A stretch of DNA of 64,000 nt from LVI-A0039 sp033105485 (lineage in GTDB: Bacteria; Bacillota_I; Bacilli_A; UBA3375). The notes beneath the pieces are model-generated. The model made no database searches and was not told the DNA's origin. It saw only the letters and a list, made by a program, of their open reading frames with translations. Where the stretch lies: assembly GCA_033105485.1 (NCBI GenBank), contig CP136956.1, positions 1,240,001-1,304,000 of the forward strand, in the 5' to 3' direction. Below, piece after piece: positions 16,629 to 26,129 of this stretch (position 1 is the stretch's first letter; each line of letters opens with the position of its first letter). The translations under genes and the position numbers were made by a program.

Positions 16629-16878
16629 ACACATTAGGGGACCCAACAACTATCGAATATATATATAATTGAATGGTATCTTGGCAAAAGACCAGACGCT
16701 TGAAGTTGGAAAATTACGATCAGGTTCTGGAGGATATGTAGTAGGTTCAGATTATTCGCCACCAATTCCAAATGAAAATGATGTTAGAAATTTGGTTGAA
16801 AAGTATTTAATATCGTCAACAAATTTGATGCATGATGTGTTAGAGCATTTTTGCTACGCAACAAAAAGTCACATATAG
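16568..16878 (+). pseudogene. Broken Fic-family gene fragment
   Basis: The frame open from 16568 reads SINGWDFILDTLGDPTTIEY and then, after a one-base shift near 16668, LNGILAKDQTLEVGKLRSG, GSDYSPPIPNE and EHFCYATKSH. This is the order of the region before the active site in Fic proteins (helices, G-x-LR-x-G, PPIP-x-E, FCY). The catalytic HxFx(D/E)GN motif that should follow is missing, since a stop occurs at 16876. The fragment is truncated at both ends and frameshifted. Fic enzymes AMPylate target proteins and often act as toxins. Confidence 0.65.
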
Positions 16879-17036
16879 ATGTTACATATAAAAATAACCT
16901 AATAGCCTTTATAAAAGAAAAGTGTATCAGAATTGAATAGTTGATTATTGAATATAAAGAGTGATTCTAATATTTTGCAAGTGATTACAAATAAGTGTTA
17001 AAATATTACAGATTAGGAAAATATTTAGGAGGCAAA

Positions 17037-17348
17037 ATGGCAACTGGTGTAATGATAGCGATTGTAGCTGTATTAGTTATTTTATTCGTATTAGCAATTC
17101 AAACTGGAAGTGTAATTCTTTGGGTTATTCTTGCATTCATCGGAGGAATCGTTGCTGGGACTTTCTTATCTCGTTTTACGTTAAGAAAACACTTTGAAGA
17201 GAACCCACCAATTTCTGAAGAAATGATCGCAAACATGTTAAAGTCAATGGGACAACCAGCTAGTCAAAAACGTGTTAATCAAATTATGAAAAACATGAAA
17301 GCTAGCAGTGGTTCAAACACAACTAAAAAAGCGAAAAAACAAAATTAA
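17037..17348 (+). CDS. UPF0154 (YneF-like) membrane protein
   Basis: 103 residues: one or two N-terminal membrane segments (about 4-45), then the signature ENPPISEEMIANMLKSMGQ and KRVNQIMKNM, and a Lys-rich tail. The family is found across Bacillota and Mollicutes and has no known function. The start at 17037 is chosen for AGGAGG at 17027-17032. Upstream TGTTAAAAT (16997-17005) could be an extended -10 promoter. Confidence 0.9.
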   Translation: MATGVMIAIVAVLVILFVLAIQTGSVILWVILAFIGGIVAGTFLSRFTLRKHFEENPPISEEMIANMLKSMGQPASQKRVNQIMKNMKASSGSNTTKKAKKQN

Positions 17349-17356
17349 TATTTTGA

Positions 17357-17393
17357 AGAAGACTATCTTGATTATTCAAGATGTCTTTTTTTA
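17357..17393 (+). terminator. Terminator after the UPF0154 gene
   Basis: AGACTATCTTGA (17360-17371) pairs with TCAAGATGTCT (17376-17386) with one bulge or wobble, followed by TTTTTTT. The next 180 bases hold no gene I can see. Confidence 0.85.
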
Positions 17394-17570
17394 ATCTATA
17401 ACAATAGTAATGTATCTGATAACAACAGGTTTAGATTTTGATGTTAAATCTTGAGCTATTAATTGATAATAGGAAAATCAGTTATATCATGTCGGTATTT
17501 TTCAGTATTATAATTACATGAATAGTGGTCATGCTTTAGGTGTAATTATCGCCGATTAGAAGGTCATTAA

Positions 17571-17579
17571 TGTTATAAT
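17571..17579 (+). promoter_or_regulatory. Extended -10 promoter before ligA
   Basis: TGTTATAAT ends 18 bases before the GTG start; no good -35 box. Confidence 0.6.
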
Positions 17580-17597
17580 ATTTAGGTTAGGAGCATC

Positions 17598-19553
17598 GTG
17601 AAAAATAGAATAATTGAACTTACAAAGCAGCTTGAAGAAGCTAATTACTTTTATTTTGTAAAAGAGCAACCGTTAATCGAAGATAATGAGTATGATTTAT
17701 TACTTCGTGAACTAAAAAAATTAGAACAAGAGTATCCGCAGTATGCTTTTGAAGACTCGCCAACTAAACGTGTTGGGGGCGAAATTATTGATAGTTTCGA
17801 GAAAGTCCAGCATAGAAGCCCGATGCTTAGTTTAGATAACATCTTCTCTGGAGAAGAGTTTTATGAATTTGATCGTAAGATTAAAGAACAACTAGGAACA
17901 GATGACTATAGTTATGTATGTGAAGTTAAGATCGATGGTCTTGCAATGTCACTTACATACAATGGTGATTTAACTGTTGCTGCTACTCGTGGTAACGGGA
18001 GTATTGGTGAAAATGTAACGCACAATATTAAGACAATCAGATCATTACCAAAGCATGTTGATGTTGATAACTTAGAAGTACGTGGTGAAGTATTTATATC
18101 TAAACCAAACTTTGAACGTATAAATGAAAGTAGCACTAAGAAGTATGCGAATCCTCGTAACTTAGCGAGTGGTAGTGTACGTCAATTAGACAGTAGTATC
18201 GCAGCTAGTCGTAATTTAGACATGTATGCTTACGGACTTGTTAGCCCAGAGTTATACGGACATAGTACATACTTTGAATCTATGAAGTACATTGAGAAAC
18301 TTGGATTCAAAATCAATACAGAACTTAGTGTTTGCGAAAATGCAGATCAAGTCGTAGAATATATTAATCGCTTAGCACTTATGCGTAATGATTTAAACTA
18401 TGAAATTGATGGAATCGTAATCAAAGTAAATGAATATGAGCACCAAGCTAAACTAGGCTTTACAGCAAAATACCCGAAGTGGGCAATTGCGTATAAATTT
18501 GCAAGTATGGTTGCAGTAACTAAACTGGAAGATATTTTCTTAACAGTGGGTCGTACTGGTAAAGTTACGCCGAATGCTAAGTTAACACCAGTTAGTTTAA
18601 TGGGAAGTACAATCGCAAGAGCAACATTACATAACTTTGAATATATAGCAAGCAAGGATATTCGTGTTGGTGATATGGTCGAAATAATCAAAGCCGGAGA
18701 CATTATTCCCCGCGTTGAACGTGTAATTGTTGAAGAACGAACAAGTTCTAGTGTTGCATACGTTCCCGAAACAGTTTGTCCACGTTGCGCTGAAGAACTT
18801 GAAATTGTAAACCAAGATCAATATTGTGTCAATGTATATTGTCCAGCGAAAGAAGTAGAAAGAATTATTTACTTCGCAAGTAAAAGTGCAATGGATATTG
18901 ATGGACTTGGAAGTGGTTTAATAGAAAGACTATATGATGAAAAGATTATTTCTCATTTTACAGATTTATACAATCTAGATGTAGAACGCGTAAAAGAACT
19001 TGATAAAATGGGTGAGAAATCAGTGAGTAATTTACAAGCAGGAATTGAAGCTTCTTTACAAACTGACTTATATCGTTTTATTACTGGACTTGGAATTAAA
19101 GGAGTTGGACCAGAAGTTGCAAAGATTATTTGCAAGCAGTATCCAACAATCGAAGAAGTGACAAAAGTATCACATGATGATTTAGTTAGCTTAGAAGGAA
19201 TTGGTCCAATTTTAGCAGAGAACTTCATTAGCTTTATGGCTGATGCGAGTAATTTAGCTGATATTGAATTAATGCTTGAGCGTGGTATTAAGTTTAATAC
19301 TGATACATTCGAAACTACCCTAAATGAATATAGTGGTAAGAGTATTGTTATTACCGGTTCATTTGGAGACTTAAAGCGTAGCGATATCAAGACAATCTTT
19401 GAAGGGTATGGAGCAAGTGTAAAGGGAAGTGTTAGTAAAAATACTGACTTCTTAATCGCTGGCGAGAAAGCTGGAAGTAAACTTGATAAAGCAACAGAAC
19501 TTGGAGTAGCAATTATCGATGAAGAGATGCTACTTAGTATAATTAACGGATAG
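17598..19553 (+). CDS. ligA: NAD-dependent DNA ligase
   Basis: 651 residues, complete. LigA seals nicks in replication and repair using NAD+. N-terminal Ia and adenylation domains hold the catalytic lysine in EVKIDG (K111); LASGSVRQLD and KVTPNAKLTPV follow. The zinc finger CPRC...YCVNVYC, helix-hairpin-helix repeats and a C-terminal BRCT domain (from about 580, SIVITGSFGDLKRSD) complete it. The start is GTG with TAGGAG upstream. gatC follows after 8 bases, so the genes form one unit. Confidence 0.97.
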   Translation: MKNRIIELTKQLEEANYFYFVKEQPLIEDNEYDLLLRELKKLEQEYPQYAFEDSPTKRVGGEIIDSFEKVQHRSPMLSLDNIFSGEEFYEFDRKIKEQLGTDDYSYVCEVKIDGLAMSLTYNGDLTVAATRGNGSIGENVTHNIKTIRSLPKHVDVDNLEVRGEVFISKPNFERINESSTKKYANPRNLASGSVRQLDSSIAASRNLDMYAYGLVSPELYGHSTYFESMKYIEKLGFKINTELSVCENADQVVEYINRLALMRNDLNYEIDGIVIKVNEYEHQAKLGFTAKYPKWAIAYKFASMVAVTKLEDIFLTVGRTGKVTPNAKLTPVSLMGSTIARATLHNFEYIASKDIRVGDMVEIIKAGDIIPRVERVIVEERTSSSVAYVPETVCPRCAEELEIVNQDQYCVNVYCPAKEVERIIYFASKSAMDIDGLGSGLIERLYDEKIISHFTDLYNLDVERVKELDKMGEKSVSNLQAGIEASLQTDLYRFITGLGIKGVGPEVAKIICKQYPTIEEVTKVSHDDLVSLEGIGPILAENFISFMADASNLADIELMLERGIKFNTDTFETTLNEYSGKSIVITGSFGDLKRSDIKTIFEGYGASVKGSVSKNTDFLIAGEKAGSKLDKATELGVAIIDEEMLLSIING

Positions 19554-19561
19554 GAGTTAAA

Positions 19562-19855
19562 ATGGAATTTACTAAAGAAAAAGTAAGAGATATGGCAGAG
19601 ACAATGCACCTTGCCTTAAATGAAGATGAAATTAATGAAGTGTATAAGAAGGTTATTGAGTTCAGTGAAAACATGGAATCAATGCTTGCTGAAGACGTAA
19701 CTGGATATGAACCATTCATTATGTCAACATTAAATAAGAATATTTTCCAAACAGAAGAAGAAGGTGAAGAGTTTGATGTTGAACACTTAAAATCAACTTT
19801 AAATGACTTTGATGGAGAATATTTTGTAATTAAGAAGGTGATGGAAGATGAATAG
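19562..19855 (+). CDS. gatC: Asp-tRNA(Asn)/Glu-tRNA(Gln) amidotransferase subunit C
   Basis: 97 residues. GatC stabilises the GatCAB complex, which converts misacylated Glu-tRNA(Gln) (and Asp-tRNA(Asn)) to the amide form. The N-terminal helix with MAETMHLALNEDEI is typical; the rest is weakly conserved, as usual. It overlaps gatA by 8 bases. Confidence 0.92.
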   Translation: MEFTKEKVRDMAETMHLALNEDEINEVYKKVIEFSENMESMLAEDVTGYEPFIMSTLNKNIFQTEEEGEEFDVEHLKSTLNDFDGEYFVIKKVMEDE

Positions 19856-21167
19856 AACATTAAACGATTTTTCAAAATTATCAAAAGCTGAAGTAATCGA
19901 AGCTTTAAAAGCAGATAGTGGTAACGCAGTTACTAGCTATATTGAAGAAGACTTTGGAACTGCTAAATATATTGGGTTAAAAGATATTCACATGCAAACA
20001 ATGGTTCCAACTACAAGTGCATCCGCAATCTTAGAAAATCAAGTTGGTGGATATAACTCAGAAGTAGTTGCTAAATTATTAGCAGCAGGATACAATCCAG
20101 TAGCAATGTTAAACATGGATGAATTCGCAATGGGTGGAAGTAACCAAAATAGTCACTTCGGACCAGTTGATAACGCATTAAACGCAGATAACATTCCAGG
20201 AGGTTCTTCAGGAGGTAGTGCGTATGTAGTAGGTAAAGGATTATTACCAGTTGCTACAGGAACTGATACTGGTGGGAGTATTCGTCAACCTGCAAGTTTA
20301 AATGGTATTTACGGATATAAACCAACATACGGAATCATCTCTCGTTACGGAACTATTGGATTCGGTTCTTCATTCGATACAATGGGTGTACTAGCTAATG
20401 ATTTAGAAGATGCACGTGTTGTAGGAGAAGCAATGATTGGTCAAGATATTAAAGATAATACTTCATACGTACCTGAAGGATTTAACTTAGACACTGAGTC
20501 ATTTTCTGACTTAAGTGGTAAGAAAATTGCCATCATTAAAGAATTCAACGAACTAGAATATGATGAAGAAACAAGAAGTCAATTTAATCGTTCAATTGAA
20601 TGGTTCAAGTCTCAAGGTGCAGAAATTGTTGAACGTAGTATTCCAACGGTTAAACACTCACTCGAGTTATACATCGTTCTTGCTTATGCAGAAGGTGCTT
20701 CTAACTTAAACCGTTTTGATGGTATTCGTTATGGAACTCAAACAGAAGATCACTCACCGTTTATAACTACTCGTCACTTATTCGGTAGCGAAGTTAAGAA
20801 ACGTATCGTATTAGGTAGTTTATTACTTTCAGGAGAGAAATCAAGTGAAGTATTTGAACATGCTCAAAAAGTACGTCAAAAATTAAAGATGCAGTTTAAA
20901 GAAGTCTATGATGAATGTGATTACATTATTGCACCATCAACTTCAATGACTACTATCGGTAAAACACAAGATACTAATAGTTATAAATTCTATTCATCAG
21001 ATGTCTTATTAATCCCAGCTAACTTAACAGGAATGCCAAGCTTAACTGTTCCTTTAAAACCAGCAGGAAGTAGTGAACCAGTAGGGTTACAATTAATGGC
21101 AGATCGTTTTGATGATGCAAAACTATTCAGTTTAGCGAAATTCGCGGAAGGGAAGTTAAATGTATAA
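19848..21167 (+). CDS. gatA: Asp-tRNA(Asn)/Glu-tRNA(Gln) amidotransferase subunit A
   Basis: 439 residues, an amidase-signature enzyme that releases ammonia from glutamine. The triad is intact: Lys45 (GLKD), cis-Ser120 (GGSSGGS) and nucleophile Ser144 (TGGSIRQPAS), with the spacings 75 and 24 known from S. aureus GatA. It is about 45 residues shorter than usual, lacking most of the N-terminal helical region, although the start is fixed by the operon overlap and ribosome site (AAGGTGATGG). Confidence 0.96.
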   Translation: MNRTLNDFSKLSKAEVIEALKADSGNAVTSYIEEDFGTAKYIGLKDIHMQTMVPTTSASAILENQVGGYNSEVVAKLLAAGYNPVAMLNMDEFAMGGSNQNSHFGPVDNALNADNIPGGSSGGSAYVVGKGLLPVATGTDTGGSIRQPASLNGIYGYKPTYGIISRYGTIGFGSSFDTMGVLANDLEDARVVGEAMIGQDIKDNTSYVPEGFNLDTESFSDLSGKKIAIIKEFNELEYDEETRSQFNRSIEWFKSQGAEIVERSIPTVKHSLELYIVLAYAEGASNLNRFDGIRYGTQTEDHSPFITTRHLFGSEVKKRIVLGSLLLSGEKSSEVFEHAQKVRQKLKMQFKEVYDECDYIIAPSTSMTTIGKTQDTNSYKFYSSDVLLIPANLTGMPSLTVPLKPAGSSEPVGLQLMADRFDDAKLFSLAKFAEGKLNV

Positions 21168-22584
21168 TTATGAAACTATAATCGGAATTGAAGTACACGC
21201 TCAACTTAACACTAAGCGTAAAATCTTCTCTCCAAGTTTAAACGACTCAAGCAGTGCTCCAAATACAAACGTGCACCCAATTGATTTAGGAATGCCGGGG
21301 GCACTTCCAAGGTTTAATGAAGAAGTATTACAAAAAGCAATTATGGTTGCTAATGCATTCGATATGGATATCACTAAGAAAATGCACTGGGATCGTAAAA
21401 ACTATTTCTACCATGATAATCCAAAGGGATACCAAATTACACAACAGAAAACCCCAATCGGTCGTAACGGTGTAATCACTTTAGATAATGGTAAAGAAAT
21501 TGGTGTTGACTTTATGCACATGGAAGAAGATACTGCTAAGTCTCTTCACCGTGCAGATGCAACTTTATTAGACTTCAACCGTTGTGGTGTACCGTTAGTT
21601 GAGATCGTATCAATGCCAGATATGCGCTCAGCTGCGGAAGCTCGTGAGTACGTTGAGAAGTTACGTGAAATCTTAGTATACTTAGGTGTTAGTGATGGGA
21701 AGCTAGAAGAAGGTAGTTTACGTGTTGATGTTAACGTAAGTGTTCGCCCTTACGGTCAACCGCATTTCAATCCAAAAGTAGAAATTAAAAACTTAAACTC
21801 ATTTAGTAATGTTGCTATGGCAATTGAAATTGAAGCTAAAAATCAAACATTAGCATACAATACAAACCAACCAGTTGTTCAAGCTACTAAGCGTTTCATG
21901 GAAACAAGTAAGACAGTTGAAACTATGCGTGTTAAAGAAGGTGTAGTAGATTACCGTTACTTCCCAGAACCAGACTTACCATACATTGAGATTGATGATA
22001 CATATATTAATAATGTACTTGTTGATAGTGCTAAATTACCAGCTCAAATTAAAGCAGAATTAGAAGGATTCGGATTTAACAATAAAGACATTGCTAACTT
22101 AATGACAAATGTTGATATGGTTAAATACTTCTTCCAAATGACGGATAGCGGACTAGATCCTAAGCAAAGTTTAAACTATTTATTAGTAAACATTAAAGAT
22201 GTGCTTAATAAGTCAGGTAAGTCATTTACTGAACTTGCAATTACAATTGAGAACTTCTTAGATATTAATGAATTAGTTACAAGTGGTAAGATTTCAACTA
22301 ACCACGTTAAGAAAATCTTACCTATGCTATGTGAAGAAGCGCAAGACGCTAAAGAACTAGTAAGCAAATTAGGTATTGAACAAATTACTGACCCAGAAGT
22401 TATTGGAAAAATGGTAGACGACGTTTTAGACGCAAATGAACAATCGATTATTGACTTCCATGGAGGAAAAGATCGTGCCGTTGGTTTCTTAATCGGACAA
22501 ATTATTAAAGCAAGTAAGGGGCAAGCTAACCCAAGTTTAGTAAATAAGATTTTAATGCAAAAGTTAAATGAGAGAAAATGCTAA
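21160..22584 (+). CDS. gatB: Asp-tRNA(Asn)/Glu-tRNA(Gln) amidotransferase subunit B
   Basis: 474 residues, full length. GatB binds the misacylated tRNA and activates it with ATP. EIVSMPDMRSAAEA, the cradle-domain start YETIIGIEVHAQL, and RYFPEPDLP are family signatures, followed by the C-terminal helical and YqeY-like tail domain. It overlaps gatA by 8 bases and the next gene by 7, forming a single operon with ligA. Confidence 0.97.
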   Translation: MYNYETIIGIEVHAQLNTKRKIFSPSLNDSSSAPNTNVHPIDLGMPGALPRFNEEVLQKAIMVANAFDMDITKKMHWDRKNYFYHDNPKGYQITQQKTPIGRNGVITLDNGKEIGVDFMHMEEDTAKSLHRADATLLDFNRCGVPLVEIVSMPDMRSAAEAREYVEKLREILVYLGVSDGKLEEGSLRVDVNVSVRPYGQPHFNPKVEIKNLNSFSNVAMAIEIEAKNQTLAYNTNQPVVQATKRFMETSKTVETMRVKEGVVDYRYFPEPDLPYIEIDDTYINNVLVDSAKLPAQIKAELEGFGFNNKDIANLMTNVDMVKYFFQMTDSGLDPKQSLNYLLVNIKDVLNKSGKSFTELAITIENFLDINELVTSGKISTNHVKKILPMLCEEAQDAKELVSKLGIEQITDPEVIGKMVDDVLDANEQSIIDFHGGKDRAVGFLIGQIIKASKGQANPSLVNKILMQKLNERKC

Positions 22585-23933
22585 AGAAAAAATTACAAAC
22601 CTATCGCGAGGCGTTAAATAAACGCCCGCTTTTGTTCGTATCTAGCACCTATTTAATTTTTAGTATCGTTTTAATGCTTATTTTGAAAACACCATTTGTA
22701 CTTAATGACGGTGTAGAGCTTAGCTTTTTAGATAGTTTCTTCACATCGGTGTCAGCACTGACAACTACCGGGTTATCAACTATTGATATCAATGAGGTAT
22801 TTAACTATTTTGGATGGCTAGCATTAATTGTTACATTCAATATCGGTGGAGTTGGTATTATCGTTACTAATACAACTATCTTATTACTTTTAGGTCGTAA
22901 GATTGGAATCAGTAACAGGTTACTATCAAAGCTTGATTTAAACCGTATGGATATGCGTGACATAGCTTCAATTACACGAAGAATAATCTTCATCTTCTGG
23001 TCAGTAGAGTTAATTGGGGCTGTACTTGTATTCTTACAGCTAGGTTCTAGTGGTTTGCATGGTATGGATCGTTTCATGAATGCATGGTTCATGTCAGCGA
23101 GTGCGGTTAGTGGTAGTGGTTTTTATAACACAGTACCGTACGTCGGAAACTATAGTTTACAATGGACACTAATCGTATTAATGATTTTTAGTTTCATTGG
23201 TTATCCAGTAATTTTAGATTTACAAGAGAAGTATAAGTCTTGGCGTCGTGGTGGATTCTACCGTATGTCAACATTCTCGAAAATTGTTATTAAAGTTAAT
23301 GTTGCAACCTTATTGTTATTTATGTTTGTATTCTTTGGACTAGAACGTAATGGAACAATGGCAGGAATGAGTTTATTCCAACAGTTGCAATATTCAGCAT
23401 TCATGTCTGTATCGACTAAGAGTGTCGGACTGTCAATGTTTGGAGACTTTACTGCTTTTCACCCAATTACTTTAGTATTCTATACTATCTTCATGATTAT
23501 TGGTGGGTCACCAAGTAGTGCATGTGGTGGTGTAAAAGTAATTAGTATTTATGTTATTTATAAACATATTGCATCACTTATTAAACGTGACGGAGAAGTG
23601 TTATTCTATAACTTCAAACTTGGTACAGAATCAATTTTAAAGTCTTATGCACTTGTCGTATCATTTATCGGTTTATCAGCTGCAAGTACGTTATTCATTT
23701 TATTCATGCAACCAACTTTAAATAATTTATATGTGTGGTTTGATGTTGTAAGTGGATATACTACAACTGGTTTCTCAACAGGAGCATTAGCTGAGTTTAA
23801 TGATATTGGTATTTTATTAGTAGCTATTTTAATGTTAGTAGGTCGTGTTGGGATTATTAACTTATTTGGAGCTAGTAGTGAAATTGGTGAGAAATCACGA
23901 GTTAAAAGAATTGAGAAAGAACTTGCAATATAG
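22578..23933 (+). CDS. TrkH/KtrB-family potassium transporter membrane subunit
   Basis: 451 residues, ten or so membrane helices in four P-loop repeats. Selectivity-filter segments are visible at TTTGLST, SGSGFYN, STKSVGLS and TTTGFSTG. GGSPSSACGG is the intramembrane-loop motif (usually GGSPGSTAGG). KtrB moves K+ with Na+ and normally needs a cytoplasmic KtrA/TrkA ring, but none is encoded nearby. A large membrane protein of unknown function follows after 9 bases instead. Confidence 0.9.
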   Translation: MLKKKLQTYREALNKRPLLFVSSTYLIFSIVLMLILKTPFVLNDGVELSFLDSFFTSVSALTTTGLSTIDINEVFNYFGWLALIVTFNIGGVGIIVTNTTILLLLGRKIGISNRLLSKLDLNRMDMRDIASITRRIIFIFWSVELIGAVLVFLQLGSSGLHGMDRFMNAWFMSASAVSGSGFYNTVPYVGNYSLQWTLIVLMIFSFIGYPVILDLQEKYKSWRRGGFYRMSTFSKIVIKVNVATLLLFMFVFFGLERNGTMAGMSLFQQLQYSAFMSVSTKSVGLSMFGDFTAFHPITLVFYTIFMIIGGSPSSACGGVKVISIYVIYKHIASLIKRDGEVLFYNFKLGTESILKSYALVVSFIGLSAASTLFILFMQPTLNNLYVWFDVVSGYTTTGFSTGALAEFNDIGILLVAILMLVGRVGIINLFGASSEIGEKSRVKRIEKELAI

Positions 23934-23942
23934 GAGGGCAAA

Positions 23943-25295
23943 ATGTTTATTTTAGGTATGTTAATAATAGTATCAACACTAATTTACTTGCTTGTGACAA
24001 GTAATGAACGTGGTGCCCTTTATATATTTGGGGTAAGTTCACTAGCTTATTTTATTTTCGGATATGGAGTTCCTTTAAACGAAATTAATATGTTAGTTGG
24101 AGAAGCAAATATTGGTCAATTAATTTTACAGTTTATCACAATTATGACCGTGATTTATTTAGTTAATAAGTTCGAAGATACTGTATTCTTAAATGACTAT
24201 AACTTGATTCTAAGGTCATTCTTCTTTAGGTTTGAGACAATGACCTTAGCGTTATACTTATTAGGTATTTTAATATCTAGTGGTCACATCTTAACTGATT
24301 TACTAGTATTAGTAACTTTACTAAGACTATTTAAAGTTGACCGTTTTATAGGATATGTAGTTGTAAATAGCGTCTTGTTCACAAATGCAATCTTTATTTA
24401 CCCGGCAAATAATGTTGAGTTATTAGATTCAACAGTTAGCGCTAGTAACTTAATGCACACGAGTAGTATGTTAGTAGCGGTAATCGTTCCAGTATTTATG
24501 TTAGTATTATACGCGGCTGGATTCTTAGTTCGTAACCTGGAAAAAGATATTGTTGTTGAATTTAAGATTCTAGCTATTATCGCAATAACAACAGTTGTTG
24601 GTTTATTAGGTGTTGAAAGTTTCAGTAGTCGTCAGTTACTTGTGTTATTACCAATTTTAGCATTAGTTTTACTATATTTAAATGATATGAATGTTCGAAA
24701 GAAATTCAGTCGATATAGTCAAATTCCGATTACTTTAAGTGTTTTATTATTATTAGCATTTATAGCAACGTTATACATTGGTGAGTATTCGTTTATATTA
24801 TTTATGACTTGTGCAATTATCATCAATTCAATTGTTTTAAATGAGCGTTATCAAGTTATAGATCAGATGTTTGTTGAAAATCCCGATGAACAGAAGACGC
24901 TAATTACAGCGGTTGTCTTAATCTTATTAATGACAATATTTGCTAACTTTTCTGTATATAATGCAACTGAAATCGGTGTTCCTTATATTCAAGCTGCTAT
25001 AAACCAAGTGGTTGTTGGCCAATCAAATGTATTAGGTAGAACGTTCGAGTTGTATACAAATGCAGCGTATTTCACAACATATACACCGCAGTTGATCAGT
25101 AGCAGTATTGACTTATCAAATGCTCAATTTTTAATAATTGCGATTCCGGCTTTATCAATTATTGCCGTACCGACGCAAATTTTAATAATGACTGCAACAG
25201 GGTATAAAACAAAAATTTCCGGAGAAATCTTAATGGGTTCTATCGCCTTTGGTTTATTAGTGCTTACATTAGTTTCTTACGCAATAGGAGCATAA
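23943..25295 (+). CDS. Polytopic membrane protein of unknown function, paired with the K+ transporter
   Basis: 450 residues with about 12 hydrophobic segments and almost no long soluble part; the longest polar stretch is near residues 240-250 (NDMNVRKKFSRYSQ). I recognise no family. AGGAGGGC precedes the start and the gene is nine bases after the TrkH/KtrB gene, so the two are translated together. It overlaps the next gene at TAATG. It could be an accessory subunit or a separate transporter. Confidence 0.75.
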   Translation: MFILGMLIIVSTLIYLLVTSNERGALYIFGVSSLAYFIFGYGVPLNEINMLVGEANIGQLILQFITIMTVIYLVNKFEDTVFLNDYNLILRSFFFRFETMTLALYLLGILISSGHILTDLLVLVTLLRLFKVDRFIGYVVVNSVLFTNAIFIYPANNVELLDSTVSASNLMHTSSMLVAVIVPVFMLVLYAAGFLVRNLEKDIVVEFKILAIIAITTVVGLLGVESFSSRQLLVLLPILALVLLYLNDMNVRKKFSRYSQIPITLSVLLLLAFIATLYIGEYSFILFMTCAIIINSIVLNERYQVIDQMFVENPDEQKTLITAVVLILLMTIFANFSVYNATEIGVPYIQAAINQVVVGQSNVLGRTFELYTNAAYFTTYTPQLISSSIDLSNAQFLIIAIPALSIIAVPTQILIMTATGYKTKISGEILMGSIAFGLLVLTLVSYAIGA

Positions 25296-26128
25296 TGACT
25301 TATTTAATAGTAAATGAATATACAAATCATATCTCGAAGAACTTAGATTTAAGAGATTATAAAGGTGAGAAGATTCAAATTAGAACTTCACCTGACAGTA
25401 TTTATAAAGTTGGTGACTATGTAAAAGTTGATATCATTAACAAGAAACAAGTAATTGATTGTAAGATTATCAAACCAGATAATTTCTTAGATTACTATGA
25501 TCACGGTAAATTTAATACTCAATACTTACAAGCTGAAATCTTAAAGTATGTTGAACAAATTGAAGATTCAAACATTAAATTAATCGTTGAAGAGTTACTT
25601 GAAAATGAAGATTACTTCGTATATCCAGCAGCTAAAACAATTCACCACGCACACATTGGTGGGGTAGCAGAACATAGTTTAAGTATGCTTAAATTAAGTG
25701 AAACCTTTATTGATAGTTACAATTTAGATAAAGATGTATTATTTGCAGGAATTATCTTACATGACTATGGTAAAGTTCGTGAATTAGAAAGTTTAGGACT
25801 TACATATACAGTTGAAGGTAACTTACTAGGACACTTAATGATTGGTTATGAATTAATTTGTAACACAATGTTTAAGTATGAAATTGAAGAAACAGAGAAA
25901 ACAATGTTATTAAAGCATATGATTATTTCACACCATGGACGTCTTGAGTACGGAAGTGCAAAAGAGCCAATGACAGTTGAAGCATATGTATTAGCGCAAT
26001 TAGATGAAATTGATGCTAAAGTTAATTTATTACAAAGTACGTTAAAGAATGTAGAAGCAGGAACAATAAGTGGACCAGTTAATGCATTTGATCGTCGTCG
26101 ATTTTATAAAACTAAGGATGGTAAATAA
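25295..26128 (+). CDS. YhaM-like HD-domain 3'-5' exoribonuclease
   Basis: 277 residues, shorter than the usual ~314. An N-terminal OB-like region (about 1-60) is followed by an HD domain: HH at 117-118 in IHHAHIGGVAEHS, HD at 156-157 in ILHDYGK, and ISHHGRLEYGSAKEP later. YhaM enzymes degrade RNA and single-stranded DNA from the 3' end. The N-terminal OB fold is short and lacks clear motifs, so the substrate is less certain. Confidence 0.82.
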   Translation: MTYLIVNEYTNHISKNLDLRDYKGEKIQIRTSPDSIYKVGDYVKVDIINKKQVIDCKIIKPDNFLDYYDHGKFNTQYLQAEILKYVEQIEDSNIKLIVEELLENEDYFVYPAAKTIHHAHIGGVAEHSLSMLKLSETFIDSYNLDKDVLFAGIILHDYGKVRELESLGLTYTVEGNLLGHLMIGYELICNTMFKYEIEETEKTMLLKHMIISHHGRLEYGSAKEPMTVEAYVLAQLDEIDAKVNLLQSTLKNVEAGTISGPVNAFDRRRFYKTKDGK

Positions 26129-26129
26129 G

